64,000 bases of DNA from NCBI RefSeq assembly GCF_050947335.1, contig NW_027473604.1:62001-126000 (forward strand). The letters are read 5' to 3'. The notes below the pieces were generated by a model that saw only the letters and a program-made list of their open reading frames with translations, searched no databases and was not told the origin of the DNA. Origin of the DNA: Megachile rotundata (Eukaryota > Arthropoda > Insecta > Hymenoptera > Megachilidae). A program made the translations under genes and the position numbers. Position 1 is the first letter of the stretch, and each line of letters opens with the position of its first letter. Of the stretch, positions 28,106-41,472 are shown piece by piece.

Positions 28106-28520
28106 ACTAAGAGTAGTGAGTATAGTAATTCTCGTTCTATCGATCATATAAGCATAATATGGCTAATAATATGAGTTAGATTGATAATAATAAGAGTAAT
28201 GAGTATAGTAATTGTAGATCTATCGATCATTTAAGCATAATATGGCTAATAATATGAGTTAGATTGATAATAATAACAATAATAAGTATAGTAATTGTCG
28301 TTCTATCGATCATTTAAGCATAATATGGGTAATAATATGAGTTAGATTGATAATACTAAGAGTAGTGAGTATAGTAATTCTCGTTCTATCGATCATATAA
28401 GCATAATATGGCTAATAATATGAGTTAGATTGATAATAATAAGAGTAATAAGTATAGTGATTGTCGTTCTCTCGATCATATAAGCATAACATGGCTAGTA
28501 ATATGAGTTAGATTGATAAT
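28106..28520. repeat. Five-monomer block, tandem copy 1 (415 bp)
   Basis: Order C, A, F-like ('aacaataataag', 'gggtaataat'), C, D. It is followed at exactly 415 bases (5 x 83) by the same order, and the next anchor lies a further 415 bases on, at 28936. The last monomer of this copy carries 'catggctagtaat' and continues into 'gagttagattg', while the second copy has 'ggctaataat' and 'gagttagagtg'. The related region near 23.4-23.9 kb has the block only once, so this is a local duplication. Confidence 0.82.
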
Positions 28521-28935
28521 ACTAAGAGTAGTGAGTATAGTAATTCTCGTTCTATCGATCATATAAGCATAATATGGCTAATAATATGAGTTAGATTGAT
28601 AATAATAAGAGTAATGAGTATAGTAATTGTAGATCTATCGATCATTTAAGCATAATATGGCTAATAATATGAGTTAGATTGATAATAATAACAATAATAA
28701 GTATAGTAATTGTCGTTCTATCGATCATTTAAGCATAATATGGGTAATAATATGAGTTAGATTGATAATACTAAGAGTAGTGAGTATAGTAATTCTCGTT
28801 CTATCGATCATATAAGCATAATATGGCTAATAATATGAGTTAGATTGATAATAATAAGAGTAATAAGTATAGTGATTGTCGTTCTCTCGATCATATAAGC
28901 ATAACATGGCTAATAATATGAGTTAGAGTGATAAT
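28521..28935. repeat. Five-monomer block, tandem copy 2 (415 bp)
   Basis: Second copy of the C, A, F-like, C, D block. It is followed by a hybrid monomer (E left half, A right half: 'agtagtgag' then 'gtagatct'), as at about 23881 and 31512. The region around 23378-24595 is the single-copy counterpart: offset 4645 before the duplication and 5060 after it, a difference of 415. Confidence 0.82.
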
Positions 28936-30740
28936 ACTAAGAGTAGTGAGTATAGTAATTGTAGATCTATCGATCATTTAAGCATAATATGGCTAATAAT
29001 ATGAGTTAGATTGATAATAATAAGAGTAATGAGTATAGTAATTGTAGATCTATCGATCATTTAAGCATAATATGGCTAATAATATGAGTTAGATTGATAA
29101 TAATAACAGTAATAAGTATAGTAATTGTCGTTCTATCGATCATTTAAGCATAATATGGGTAATAATATGAGTCAGATTGATAATAATAACAGTAATAAGT
29201 ATAGTAATTGTTGTTCTATCGATAATATAAGCATAATATGGCTAATAATATGAGTTAGATTGATAATACTAAGAGTAGTGAGTATAGTAATTCTCGTTCT
29301 ATCGATCATATAAGCATAATATGGCTAATAATATGAGTTAGATTGATAATAACAAGAGTAATGAGTATAGTAATTGTAGTTCTATCGATCATTTATGCAT
29401 AATATGGCTAATATATGAGTTAGATTGATAATAATAACAGTAATAAGTATAGTAATTGTCGTTCTATCGATAATATAACCATAATATGGCTAATAATATG
29501 AGTTAGATTGATAATACTAAGAGTAGTGAGTATAGTAATTCTCGTTCTATCGATCATATAAGCATAATATGGCTAATAATATGAGTTAGATTGATAATAA
29601 TAAGAGTAATAAGTATAGTGATTGTCGTTCTCTCGATCATATAAGCATAATATGCCTAATAATATGAGTTAGAGTGATAATACTAAGAGTAGTGAGTATA
29701 GTAATTCTCGTTCTATCGATCATATAAGCATAATATGGCTAATAATATGAGTTAGATTGATAATAATAAGAGTAATGAGTATAGTAATTGTAGATCTATC
29801 GATCATTTAAGCATAATATCGCTAATAATATGAGTTAGATTGATAATGATAACAGTAATAAGTATAGTAATTGTCGTTCTATCGATAATATAACCATAAT
29901 ATGGCTAATAATATGAGTTAGATTGATAACACTAAGAGTAGTGAGTATAGTAATTCTCGTTCTATCGATCATATAAGCATAATATGGCTAATAATATGAG
30001 TTAGATTGATAATAATAACAGTAATAAGTATAGTAATTGTCGTTCTATCGATCATTTAAGCATAATATGGGTAATAATATGAGTCAGATTGATAATAATA
30101 ACAGTAATACGTATAGTAATTGTTGTTCTATCGATAATATAAGCATAATATGGCTAATAATATGAGTTAGATTGATAATACTAAGAGTAGTGAGTATAGT
30201 AATTCTCGTTCTATCGATCATATAAGCATAATATGGCTAATAATATGAGTTAGATTCATAATAACAAGAGTAATGAGTATAGTAATTGTAGATCTATCGA
30301 TCATTTAAGCATAATATGGCTAATAATATGAGTTAGATTGATAATAATAACAGTAATAAGTATAGTAATTGTCGTTCTATCGATAATATAACCATAATAT
30401 GGCTAATAATATGAGTTAGATTGATAATACTAAGAGTAGTGAGTATAGTAATTCTCGTTCTATCGATCATATAAGCATAATATGGCTAATAATATGAGTT
30501 AGATTGATAATAATAAGAGTAATAAGTATAGTAATTGTCGTTCTCTCGATCATATAAGCATAATATGGCTAATAATATGAGTTAGAGTGATAATACTAAG
30601 AGTAGTGAGTACAGTAATTCTCATTCTATCGATCATATAAGCATAATATGGCTAGTAATATGAGTTAGATTGATAATAATAAGAGTAATAAGTATAGTAT
30701 TTGTCGTTCTATCGATCATGTAAGCATAATATGGCTAATA

Positions 30741-33394
30741 ATACGAGTTAGATTGATAATAATAAGAGTAATGAGTATAGTAATTGTAGATCTATCGATC
30801 ATTTAAGCATAATATGGCTAATAATATGAGTTAGATTGATAATAATAAGAGTAATGAGTATAGTAATTGTAGATCTATCGATCATTTAAGCATAATATGG
30901 CTAATAATATGAGTTAGATTGATAATAATAACAGTAATAAGTATAGTAATTGTCGTTCTATCGATCATTTAAGCATAATATGGGTAATAATATGAGTCAG
31001 ATTGATAATAATAACAGTAATAAGTATAGTAATTGTTGTTCTATCGATAATATAAGCATAATATGGCTAATAATATGAGTTAGATTGATAATACTAAGAG
31101 TAGTGAGTATAGTAATTCTCGTTCTATCGATCATATAAGCATAATATGGCTAATAATATGAGTTAGATTGATAATAACAAGAGTAATGAGAATAGTAATT
31201 GTAGTTCTATCGATCATTTATGCATAATATGGCTAATATATGAGTTAGATTGATAATAATAACAGTAATAAGTATAGTAATTGTCGTTCTATCGATCATT
31301 TAAGCATAATATGGGTAATAATATGAGTTAGATTGATAATACTAAGAGTAGTGAGTATAGTAATTCTCGTTCTATCGATCATATAAGCATAATATGGCTA
31401 ATAATATGAGTTAGATTGATAATAATAAGAGTAATAAGTATAGTGATTGTCGTTCTCTCGATCATATAAGCATAACATGGCTAATAATATGAGTTAGAGT
31501 GATAATACTAAGAGTAGTGAGTATAGTAATTGTAGATCTATCGATCATTTAAGCATAATATGGCTAATAATATGAGTTAGATTGATAATAATAAGAGTAA
31601 TGAGTATAGTAATTGTAGATCTATCGATCATTTAAGCATAATATGGCTAATAATATGAGTTAGATTGATAATAATAACAGTAATAAGTATAGTAATTGTC
31701 GTTCTATCGATCATTTAAGCATAATATGGGTAATAATATGAGTCAGATTGATAATAATAACAGTAATAAGTATAGTAATTGTTGTTCTATCGATAATATA
31801 AGCATAATATGGCTAATAATATGAGTTAGATTGATAATACTAAGAGTAGTGAGTATAGTAATTCTCGTTCTATCGATCATATAAGCATAATATGGCTAAT
31901 AATATGAGTTAGATTGATAATAACAAGAGTAATGAGTATAGTAATTGTAGTTCTATCGATCATTTATGCATAATATGGCTAATATATGAGTTAGATTGAT
32001 AATAATAACAGTAATAAGTATAGTAATTGTCGTTCTATCGATAATATAACCATAATATGGCTAATAATATGAGTTAGATTGATAATACTAAGAGTAGTGA
32101 GTATAGTAATTCTCGTTCTATCGATCATATAAGCATAATATGGCTAATAATATGAGTTAGATTGATAATAATAAGAGTAATAAGTATAGTGATTGTCGTT
32201 CTCTCGATCATATAAGCATAATATGCCTAATAATATGAGTTAGAGTGATAATACTAAGAGTAGTGAGTATAGTAATTCTCGTTCTATCGATCATATAAGC
32301 ATAATATGGCTAATAATATGAGTTAGATTGATAATAATAAGAGTAATGAGTATAGTAATTGTAGATCTATCGATCATTTAAGCATAATATCGCTAATAAT
32401 ATGAGTTAGATTGATAATAATAACAGTAATAAGTATAGTAATTGTCGTTCTATCGATAATATAACCATAATATGGCTAATAATATGAGTTAGATTGATAA
32501 CACTAAGAGTAGTGAGTATAGTAATTCTCGTTCTATCGATCATATAAGCATAATATGGCTAATAATATGAGTTAGATTGATAATAATAAGAGTAATGAGT
32601 ATAGTAATTGTAGATATATCGATCATTTAAGCATAATATGGCTAATAATATGAGTTAGATTGATAATAATAACAGTAATAAGTATAGTAATTGTCGTTCT
32701 ATCGATCATTTAAGCATAATATGGGTAATAATATGAGTCAGATTGATAATAATAACAGTAATACGTATAGTAATTGTTGTTCTATCGATAATATAAGCAT
32801 AATATGGCTAATAATATGAGTTAGATTGATAATACTAAGAGTAGTGAGTATAGTAATTCTCGTTCTATCGATCATATAAGCATAATATGGCTAATAATAT
32901 GAGTTAGATTCATAATAACAAGAGTAATGAGTATAGTAATTGTAGATCTATCGATCATTTAAGCATAATATGGCTAATAATATGAGTTAGATTGATAATA
33001 ATAACAGTAATAAGTATAGTAATTGTCGTTCTATCGATAATATAACCATAATATGGCTAATAATATGAGTTAGATTGATAATACTAAGAGTAGTGAGTAT
33101 AGTAATTCTCGTTCTATCGATCATATAAGCATAATATGGCTAATAATATGAGTTAGATTGATAATAATAAGAGTAATAAGTATAGTAATTGTCGTTCTCT
33201 CGATCATATAAGCATAATATGGCTAATAATATGAGTTAGAGTGATAATACTAAGAGTAGTGAGTACAGTAATTCTCATTCTATCGATCATATAAGCATAA
33301 TATGGCTAGTAATATGAGTTAGATTGATAATAATAAGAGTAATAAGTATAGTATTTGTCGTTCTATCGATCATGTAAGCATAATATGGCTAATA
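30741..33394. repeat. Higher-order unit, 32 monomers (2654 bp)
   Basis: N-type marker at 30741 to the next at 33395; length 32 x 83 - 2. The 'gagaatag' variant (31189) recurs at offset 2654 in the next unit. 'tatgcctaat' (cc at 32226), 'atatcgctaat' (32391), 'gatatatcg' (about 32611) and 'aatacgtatag' (32761) recur 2820 bases later. Compared with the unit after it, it differs by two monomers in the first third. Confidence 0.86.
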
Positions 33395-36214
33395 ATACGA
33401 GTTAGATTGATAATAATAAGAGTAATGAGTATAGTAATTGTAGATCTATCGATCATTTAAGCATAATATGGCTAATAATATGAGTTAGATTGATAATAAT
33501 AAGAGTAATGAGTATAGTAATTGTAGATCTATCGATCATTTAAGCATAATATGGCTAATAATATGAGTTAGATTGATAATAATAACAGTAATAAGTATAG
33601 TAATTGTCGTTCTATCGATCATTTAAGCATAATATGGGTAATAATATGAGTCAGATTGATAATAATAACAGTAATAAGTATAGTAATTGTTGTTCTATCG
33701 ATAATATAAGCATAATATGGCTAATAATATGAGTTAGATTGATAATACTAAGAGTAGTGAGTATAGTAATTCTCGTTCTATCGATCATATAAGCATAATA
33801 TGGCTAATAATATGAGTTAGATTGATAATAACAAGAGTAATGAGAATAGTAATTGTAGTTCTATCGATCATTTATGCATAATATGGCTAATATATGAGTT
33901 AGATTGATAATAATAACAGTAATAAGTATAGTAATTGTCGTTCTATCGATAATATAACCATAATATGGCTAATAATATGAGTTAGATTGATAATACTAAG
34001 AGTAGTGAGTATAGTAATTCTCGTTCTATCGATCATATAAGCATAATATGGCTAATAATATGAGTTAGATTGATAATAATAAGAGTAATAAGTATAGTGA
34101 TTGTCGTTCTCTCGATCATATAAGCATAATATGGCTAATAATATGAGTTAGAGTGATAATACTAAGAGTAGTGAGTATAGTAATTCTCGTTCTATCGATC
34201 ATATAAGCATAATATGGCTAATAATATGAGTTAGATTGATAATAATAAGAGTAATGAGTATAGTAATTGTAGATCTATCGATCATTTAAGCATAATATGG
34301 CTAATAATATGAGTTAGATTGATAATAATAACAGTAATAAGTATAGTAATTGTCGTTCTATCGATAATATAACCATAATATGGCTAATAATATGAGCTAG
34401 ATTGATAACACTAAGAGTAGTGAGTATAGTAATTCTCGTTCTATCGAGCATATAAGCATAATATGGCTAATAATATGAGTTAGATTGATAATAATAACAG
34501 TAATAAGTATAGTAATTGTCGTTCTATCGATCATTTAAGCATAATATGGGTAATAATATGAGTCAGATTGATAATAATAACAGTAATAAGTATAGTAATT
34601 GTTGTTCTATCGATAATATAAGCATAATATGGCTAATAATATGAGTTAGATTGATAATACTAAGAGTAGTGAGTATAGTAATTCTCGTTCTATCGATCAT
34701 ATAAGCTTAATATGGCTAATAATATGAGTTAGATTGATAATAACAAGAGTAATGAGTATAGTAATTGTAGTTCTATCGATCATTTATGCATAATATGGCT
34801 AATATATGAGTTAGATTGATAATAATAACAGTAATAAGTATAGTAATTGTCGTTCTATCGATAATATAACCATAATATGGCTAATAATATGAGTTAGATT
34901 GATAATACTAAGAGTAGTGAGTATAGTAATTCTCGTTCTATCGATCATATAAGCATAATATGGCTAATAATATGAGTTAGATTGATAATAATAAGAGTAA
35001 TAAGTATAGTGATTGTCGTTCTCTCGATCATATAAGCATAATATGCCTAATAATATGAGTTAGAGTGATAATACTAAGAGTAGTGAGTATAGTAATTCTC
35101 GTTCTATCGATCATATAAGCATAATATGGCTAATAATATGAGTTAGATTGATAATAATAAGAGTAATGAGTATAGTAATTGTAGATCTATCGATCATTTA
35201 AGCATAATATCGCTAATAATATGAGTTAGATTGATAATAATAACAGTAATAAGTATAGTAATTGTCGTTCTATCGATAATATAACCATAATATGGCTAAT
35301 AATATGAGTTAGATTGATAACACTAAGAGTAGTGAGTATAGTAATTCTCGTTCTATCGATCATATAAGCATAATATGGCTAATAATATGAGTTAGATTGA
35401 TAATAATAAGAGTAATGAGTATAGTAATTGTAGATATATCGATCATTTAAGCATAATATGGCTAATAATATGAGTTAGATTGATAATAATAACAGTAATA
35501 AGTATAGTAATTGTCGTTCTATCGATCATTTAAGCATAATATGGGTAATAATATGAGTCAGATTGATAATAATAACAGTAATACGTATAGTAATTGTTGT
35601 TCTATCGATAATATAAGCATAATATGGCTAATAATATGAGTTAGATTGATAATACTAAGAGTAGTGAGTATAGTAATTCTCGTTCTATCGATCATATAAG
35701 CATAATATGGCTAATAATATGAGTTAGATTCATAATAACAAGAGTAATGAGTATAGTAATTGTAGATCTATCGATCATTTAAGCATAATATGGCTAATAA
35801 TATGAGTTAGATTGATAATAATAACAGTAATAAGTATAGTAATTGTCGTTCTATCGATAATATAACCATAATATGGCTAATAATATGAGTTAGATTGATA
35901 ATACTAAGAGTAGTGAGTATAGTAATTCTCGTTCTATCGATCATATAAGCATAATATGGCTAATAATATGAGTTAGATTGATAATAATAAGAGTAATAAG
36001 TATAGTAATTGTCGTTCTCTCGATCATATAAGCATAATATGGCTAATAATATGAGTTAGAGTGATAATACTAAGAGTAGTGAGTACAGTAATTCTCATTC
36101 TATCGATCATATAAGCATAATATGGCTAGTAATATGAGTTAGATTGATAATAATAAGAGTAATAAGTATAGTATTTGTCGTTCTATCGATCATGTAAGCA
36201 TAATATGGCTAATA
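33395..36214. repeat. Higher-order unit, 34 monomers (2820 bp)
   Basis: N-type marker at 33395 to the next at 36215; length 34 x 83 - 2. Markers shared with the previous unit: 'gagaatag' at 33843, 'gcctaat' at 35046, 'cgctaat' at 35211, 'tacgtatag' at 35581. Private changes include 'gagctagattg' near 34394, 'cgagcat' near 34446 and 'aagcttaat' near 34705 (which makes a HindIII-type hexamer). Confidence 0.86.
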
Positions 36215-38041
36215 ATACGAGTTAGATTGATAATAATAAGAGTAATGAGTATAGTAATTGTAGATCTATCGATCATTTAAGCATAATATGGCTAATAATA
36301 TGAGTTAGATTGATAATAATAAGAGTAATGAGTATAGTAATTGTAGATCTATCGATCATTTAAGCATAATATGGCTAATAATATGAGTTAGATTGATAAT
36401 AATAACAGTAATAAGTATAGTAATTGTCGTTCTATCGATCATTTAAGCATAATATGGGTAATAATATGAGTCAGATTGATAATAATAACAGTAATAAGTA
36501 TAGTAATTGTTGTTCTATCGATAATATAAGCATAATATGGCTAATAATATGAGTTAGATTGATAATACTAAGAGTAGTGAGTATAGTAATTCTCGTTCTA
36601 TCGATCATATAAGCATAATATGGCTAATAATATGAGTTAGATTGATAATAACAAGAGTAATGAGAATAGTAATTGTAGTTCTATCGATCATTTATGCATA
36701 ATATGGCTAATATATGAGTTAGATTGATAATAATAACAGTAATAAGTATAGTAATTGTCGTTCTATCGATAATATAACCATAATATGGCTAATAATATGA
36801 GTTAGATTGATAATACTAAGAGTAGTGAGTATAGTAATTCTCGTTCTATCGATCATATAAGCATAATATGGCTAATAATATGAGTTAGATTGATAATAAT
36901 AAGAGTAATAAGTATAGTGATTGTCGTTCTCTCGATCATATAAGCATAATATGGCTAATAATATGAGTTAGAGTGATAATACTAAGAGTAGTGAGTATAG
37001 TAATTCTCGTTCTATCGATCATATAAGCATAATATGGCTAATAATATGAGTTAGATTGATAATAATAAGAGTAATGAGTATAGTAATTGTAGATCTATCG
37101 ATCATTTAAGCATAATATGGCTAATAATATGAGTTAGATTGATAATAATAACAGTAATAAGTATAGTAATTGTCGTTCTATCGATAATATAACCATAATA
37201 TGGCTAATAATATGAGTTAGATTGATAACACTAAGAGTAGTGAGTATAGTAATTCTCGTTCTATCGATCATATAAGCATAATATGGCTAATAATATGAGT
37301 TAGATTGATAATAATAACAGTAATAAGTATAGTAATTGTCGTTCTATCGATCATTTAAGCATAATATGGGTAATAATATGAGTCAGATTGATAATAATAA
37401 CAGTAATAAGTATAGTAATTGTTGTTCTATCGATAATATAAGCATAATATGGCTAATAATATGAGTTAGATTGATAATACTAAGAGTAGTGAGTATAGTA
37501 ATTGTCGTTCTATCGATCATATAAGCATAATATGGCTAATAATATGAGTTAGATTGATAATAATAAGAGTAATGAGTATAGTAATTGTAGATCTATCGAT
37601 CATTTAAGCATAATATGGCTAATAATATGAGTTAGATTGATAATAATAACAGTAATAAGTATAGTAATTGTCGTTCTATCGATAATATATCCATAATATG
37701 GCTAATAATATGAGTTAGATTGATAATACTAAGAGTAGTGAGTATAGTAATTCTCGTTCTATCGATCATATAAGCATAATATGGCTAATAATATGAGTTA
37801 GATTGATAATAATAAGAGTAATAAGTATAGTAATTGTCGTTCTCTCGATCATATAAGCATAATATGGCTAATAATATGAGTTAGAGTGATAATACTAAGA
37901 GTAGTGAGTACAGTAATTCTCATTCTATCGATCATATAAGCATAATATGGCTCTAGTAATATGAGTTAGATTGATAATAATAAGAGTAATAAGTATAGTA
38001 TTTGTCGTTCTATCGATCATGTAAGCATAATATGGCTAATA
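36215..38041. repeat. Higher-order unit, 22 monomers (1827 bp)
   Basis: N-type marker at 36215 to 38042. The monomer order is the full 22-type series N, A, A, F, G, C, H, B, C, D, E, A, B, 'gataacac' form, F, G, C, A, B, C, D-like, E-like. Expected length is 22 x 83 - 1 = 1825; the extra two bases are explained by a private 'ct' insertion at 'ggctctagtaat' near 37951. This is the cleanest view of the basic unit in the late part of block A. Confidence 0.87.
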
Positions 38042-39698
38042 ATACGAGTTAGATTGATAATAATAAGAGTAATGAGTATAGTAATTGTAGATCTATCGAT
38101 CATAAGCATAATATGGCTAATAATATGAGTTAGATTGATAATAATAAGAGTAATGAGTATAGTAATTGTAGATCTATCGATCATTTAAGCATAATATGGC
38201 TAATAATATGAGTTAGATTGATAATAATAACAGTAATAAGTATAGTAATTGTCGTTCTATCGATCATTTAAGCATAATATGGGTAATAATATGAGTCAGA
38301 TTGATAATAATAACAGTAATAAGTATAGTAATTGTTGTTCTATCGATAATATAAGCATAATATGGCTAATAATATGAGTTAGATTGATAATACTAAGAGT
38401 AGTGAGTATAGTAATTCTCGTTCTATCGATCATATAAGCATAATATGGCTAATAATATGAGTTAGATTGATAATAACAAGAGTAATGAGTATAGTAATTG
38501 TAGTTCTATCGATCATTTATGCATAATATGGCTAATATATGAGTTAGATTGATAATAATAACAGTAATAAGTATAGTAATTGTCGTTCTATCGATAATAT
38601 ATCCATAATATGGCTAATAATATGAGTTAGATTGATAATACTAAGAGTAGTGAGTATAGTAATTCTCGTTCTATCGATCATATAAGCATAATATGGCTAA
38701 TAATATGAGTTAGATTGATAATAATAAGAGTAATAAGTATAGTGATTGTCGTTCTCTCGATCATATAAGCATAATATGGCTAATAATATGAGTTAGAGTG
38801 ATAATACTAAGAGTAGTGAGTATAGTAATTCTCGTTCTATCGATCATATAAGCATAACATGGCTAATAATATGAGTTAGATTGATAATAATAAGAGTAAT
38901 GAGTATAGTAATTGTAGATCTATCGATCATTTAAGCATAATATGGCTAATAATATGAGTTAGATTGATAATAATAACAGTAATAAGTATAGTAATTGTCG
39001 TTCTATCGGTAATATAACCATAATATGGCTAATAATATGAGTTAGATTGATAACACTAAGAGTAGTGAGTATAGTAATTCTCGTTCTATCGATCATATAA
39101 GCATAATATGGCTAATAATATGAGTTAGATTCATAATAACAAGAGTAATGAGTATAGTAATTGTAGATCTATCGATCATTTAAGCATAATATGGCTAATA
39201 ATATGAGTTAGATTGATAATAATAAGAGTAATAAGTATAGTGATTGTCGTTCTCTCGATCATATAAGCATAATATGGCTAATAATATGAGTTAGAGTGAT
39301 AATACTAAGAGTAGTGAGTATAGTAATTCTCGTTCTATCGATCATATAAGCATAATATGGCTAATAATATGAGTTAGATTGATAATAATAAGAGTAATGA
39401 GTATAGTAATTGTAGATCTATCGATCATTTAAGCATAATATCGCTAATAATATGAGTTAGATTGATAATAATAACAGTAATAAGTATAGTAATTGTCGTT
39501 CTATCGATAATATAACCATAATATGGCTAATAATATGAGTTAGATTGATAACACTAAGAGTAGTGAGTACAGTAATTCTCATTCTATCGATCATATAAGC
39601 ATAATATGGCTAGTAATATGAGTTAGATTGATAATAATAAGAGTAATAAGTATAGTATTTGTCGTTCTATCGATCATGTAAGCATAATATGGCTAATA
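38042..39698. repeat. Higher-order unit, 20 monomers (1657 bp)
   Basis: N-type marker at 38042 to 39699. Length equals 20 x 83 - 3: one base for the 82-bp H monomer and two for a private shortening, 'gatcataagc' instead of 'gatcatttaagc', near 38098. It ends with a junction 'gataacactaag' to 'gtgagtacag' near 39550, a hybrid between two types. A partial unit follows from 39699 to the gap. Confidence 0.83.
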
Positions 39699-40486
39699 AT
39701 ACGAGTTAGATTGATAATAATAAGAGTAATGAGTATAGTAATTGTAGATCTATCGATCATTTAAGCATAATATGGCTAATAATATGAGTTAGATTGATAA
39801 TAATAAGAGCAATGAGTATAGTAATTGTAGATCTATCGATCATTTAAGCATAATATGGCTAATAATATGAGTTAGATTGATAATAATAACAGTAATAAGT
39901 ATAGTAATTGTCGTTCTATCGATCATTTAAGCATAATATGGGTAATAATATGAGTCAGATTGATAATAATAACAGTAATAAGTATAGTAATTGTTGTTCT
40001 ATCGATAATATAAGCATAATATGGCTAATAATATGAGTTAGATTGATAATACTAAGAGTAGTGAGTATAGTAATTCTCGTTCTATCGATCATATAAGCAT
40101 AATATGGCTAATAATATGAGTTAGATTGATAATAACAAGAGTAATGAGTATAGTAATTGTAGTTCTATCGATCATTTATGCATAATATGGCTAATATATG
40201 AGTTAGATTGATAATAATAACAGTAATAAGTATAGTAATTGTCGTTCTATCGATAATATAACCATAATATGGCTAATAATATGAGTTAGATTGATAATAC
40301 TAAGAGTAGTGAGTATAGTAATTCTCGTTCTATCGATCATATAAGCATAATATGGCTAATAATATGAGTTAGATTGATAATAATAAGAGTAATAAGTATA
40401 GTGATTGTCGTTCTCTCGATCATATAAGCATAATATGGCTAATAATATGAGTTAGAGTGATAATACTAAGAGTAGTGAGTATAGTA
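39699..40486. repeat. Partial higher-order unit cut by the gap
   Basis: Starts with the N-type marker and runs A, A, F, G, C, H, B, C, D, E in the same order as the neighbouring units, then stops inside an E monomer at the Ns. The expected continuation is not seen after the gap. Confidence 0.85.
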
Positions 40487-40586
40487 NNNNNNNNNNNNNN
40501 NNNNNNNNNNNNNNNNNNNNNNNNNNNNNNNNNNNNNNNNNNNNNNNNNNNNNNNNNNNNNNNNNNNNNNNNNNNNNNNNNNNNNN
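40487..40586. other. Assembly gap, 100 Ns
   Basis: Exactly 100 consecutive Ns. A round 100 is the usual placeholder for a gap of unknown length, so the real distance is probably not 100 bp. The left flank stops inside a block A monomer ('gtgagtatagta') and the right flank resumes at 'gctaataata' in block B sequence. The two sides belong to different satellite subfamilies. Confidence 0.98.
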
Positions 40587-41456
40587 GCTAATAATATGAG
40601 TTAGATTGATAATAGTAAGAGTAATAAGTATAGTAATTGTCGTTCAATCGATCATATAAGCATAATGTGGCTAATAATATGAGTTAGATTGATAACAGTA
40701 AGAGTAACAAGTATAGCAATTGTCGTTCTATCGATAATATAAGCATAATATGGCTAATAATATGAGTTAGATTGATAATAGTAAGAGTAATAAGTATAGT
40801 AATTGTCGTTCTATCGATCATATCTGCATAATATGGTTAATAATATGAGTTAGATTGATAATAATAAGAGTAATAAGTATAGTAATTGTCGTTCTATCGA
40901 TCGTATAAGCATAATATGGCTAATAATATGAGTTAGATTGATAATAATAAGAGTAATAAGTATAGAAATTGTCGTTCTATCGATCATATAAGCATAATAT
41001 GGCTAATAATATGAGTTAGATTGATAATAATAAGAGTAACAAGTATAGTAATTGTCGTTCTATCGATAATATAAGCATAATATGGCTAATAATATGAGTT
41101 AGATTGATAATAGTAAGAGTAATAAGTATAGTAATTGTCGTTCTATCGATCATATCTGCATAATATGGAAATAATATGAGTTAGATTGATAATAATAAGA
41201 GTAACAAGTATAGCAATTGCCGTTCTATCGATAATATAAGCATAATATGGTTAATAATATGAGTTAGATTGATAATAATAAGAGTAATGAGTACAGTAAT
41301 TGTCGTCCTATCGATCATATCCACATAATATGGCCAATAATATGAGTTAGATTGATAATAATAAGAGTAATAAGTATAGTAATTGTCGTTCTATCGATCA
41401 TATAAGCATAATATGGCTAATAATATGAGTTAGATTGATAATAATAAGAGTAACAA
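40587..41456. repeat. 870-bp segment repeated 21.4 kb downstream, copy 1
   Basis: Aligns without indels to 62001-62870 at a fixed offset of 21414 (258 x 83). By eye I found one difference: 'aataatatgag' near 41169 against 'aataacatgag' near 62589. It contains in order: 'gttcaatcg' with 'aatgtgg', 'gataacag', 'catatctgc' with 'ggttaat', 'tcgtataag', 'tatagaaattg', 'ggaaataat', 'ttgccgttc' and 'gagtacag'. The match ends where copy 1 reads 'aacaag' and copy 2 reads 'aacaac'. Confidence 0.85.
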
Positions 41457-41472
41457 GTATAGTAATTGTCTT

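Larger units (their letters stand above)
27423..30740. repeat. Expanded higher-order unit, 40 monomers (3318 bp)
   Basis: From the 'atacgag' marker at 27423 to the next at 30741. Length is 40 x 83 - 2, with two 82-bp H monomers. It is the basic unit enlarged by an internal block that includes a 415-bp five-monomer tandem duplication (28106-28935) and a second run of A, F, G, C, H, B. It shares the 'atatcgctaat' variant (29820) and 'aatacgtatag' (30107) with the next two units. Confidence 0.85.
1..40486. repeat. Satellite array, block A (83-bp monomer, HOR-organised)
   Basis: Continuous head-to-tail array of an 83-bp monomer; the spacing was measured from successive 'ctatcga' anchors at 11, 94 and 177. 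All monomers I read have the same orientation and no foreign sequence interrupts them. Recurrent types can be told apart by short diagnostics: 'gtagatct' plus 'catttaagc' (type A), 'aacagtaataag' plus 'cgataatataacc' (B), 'actaagagtagtgag' plus 'ttctcgttc' (C), 'agtgattgtcgttctctcg' (D), a 'gagtgataat' type (E), 'gggtaataatatgagtcag' (F), 'ttgttct' (G), an 82-bp type with 'gctaatatatgag' (H) and a 'catgtaagc/atacgag' type (N). They occur in repeated order, which defines higher-order units. Typical copies carry stops in all frames of both strands, so no long reading frame is expected. I see no gene, RNA or transposon here. Function is not shown by the sequence; heterochromatin is inferred. Confidence 0.97.

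Noticed and set aside
40487..40586. The N run as a biological low-complexity feature
   Set aside because: It is a placeholder of exactly 100 Ns with no sequence information.
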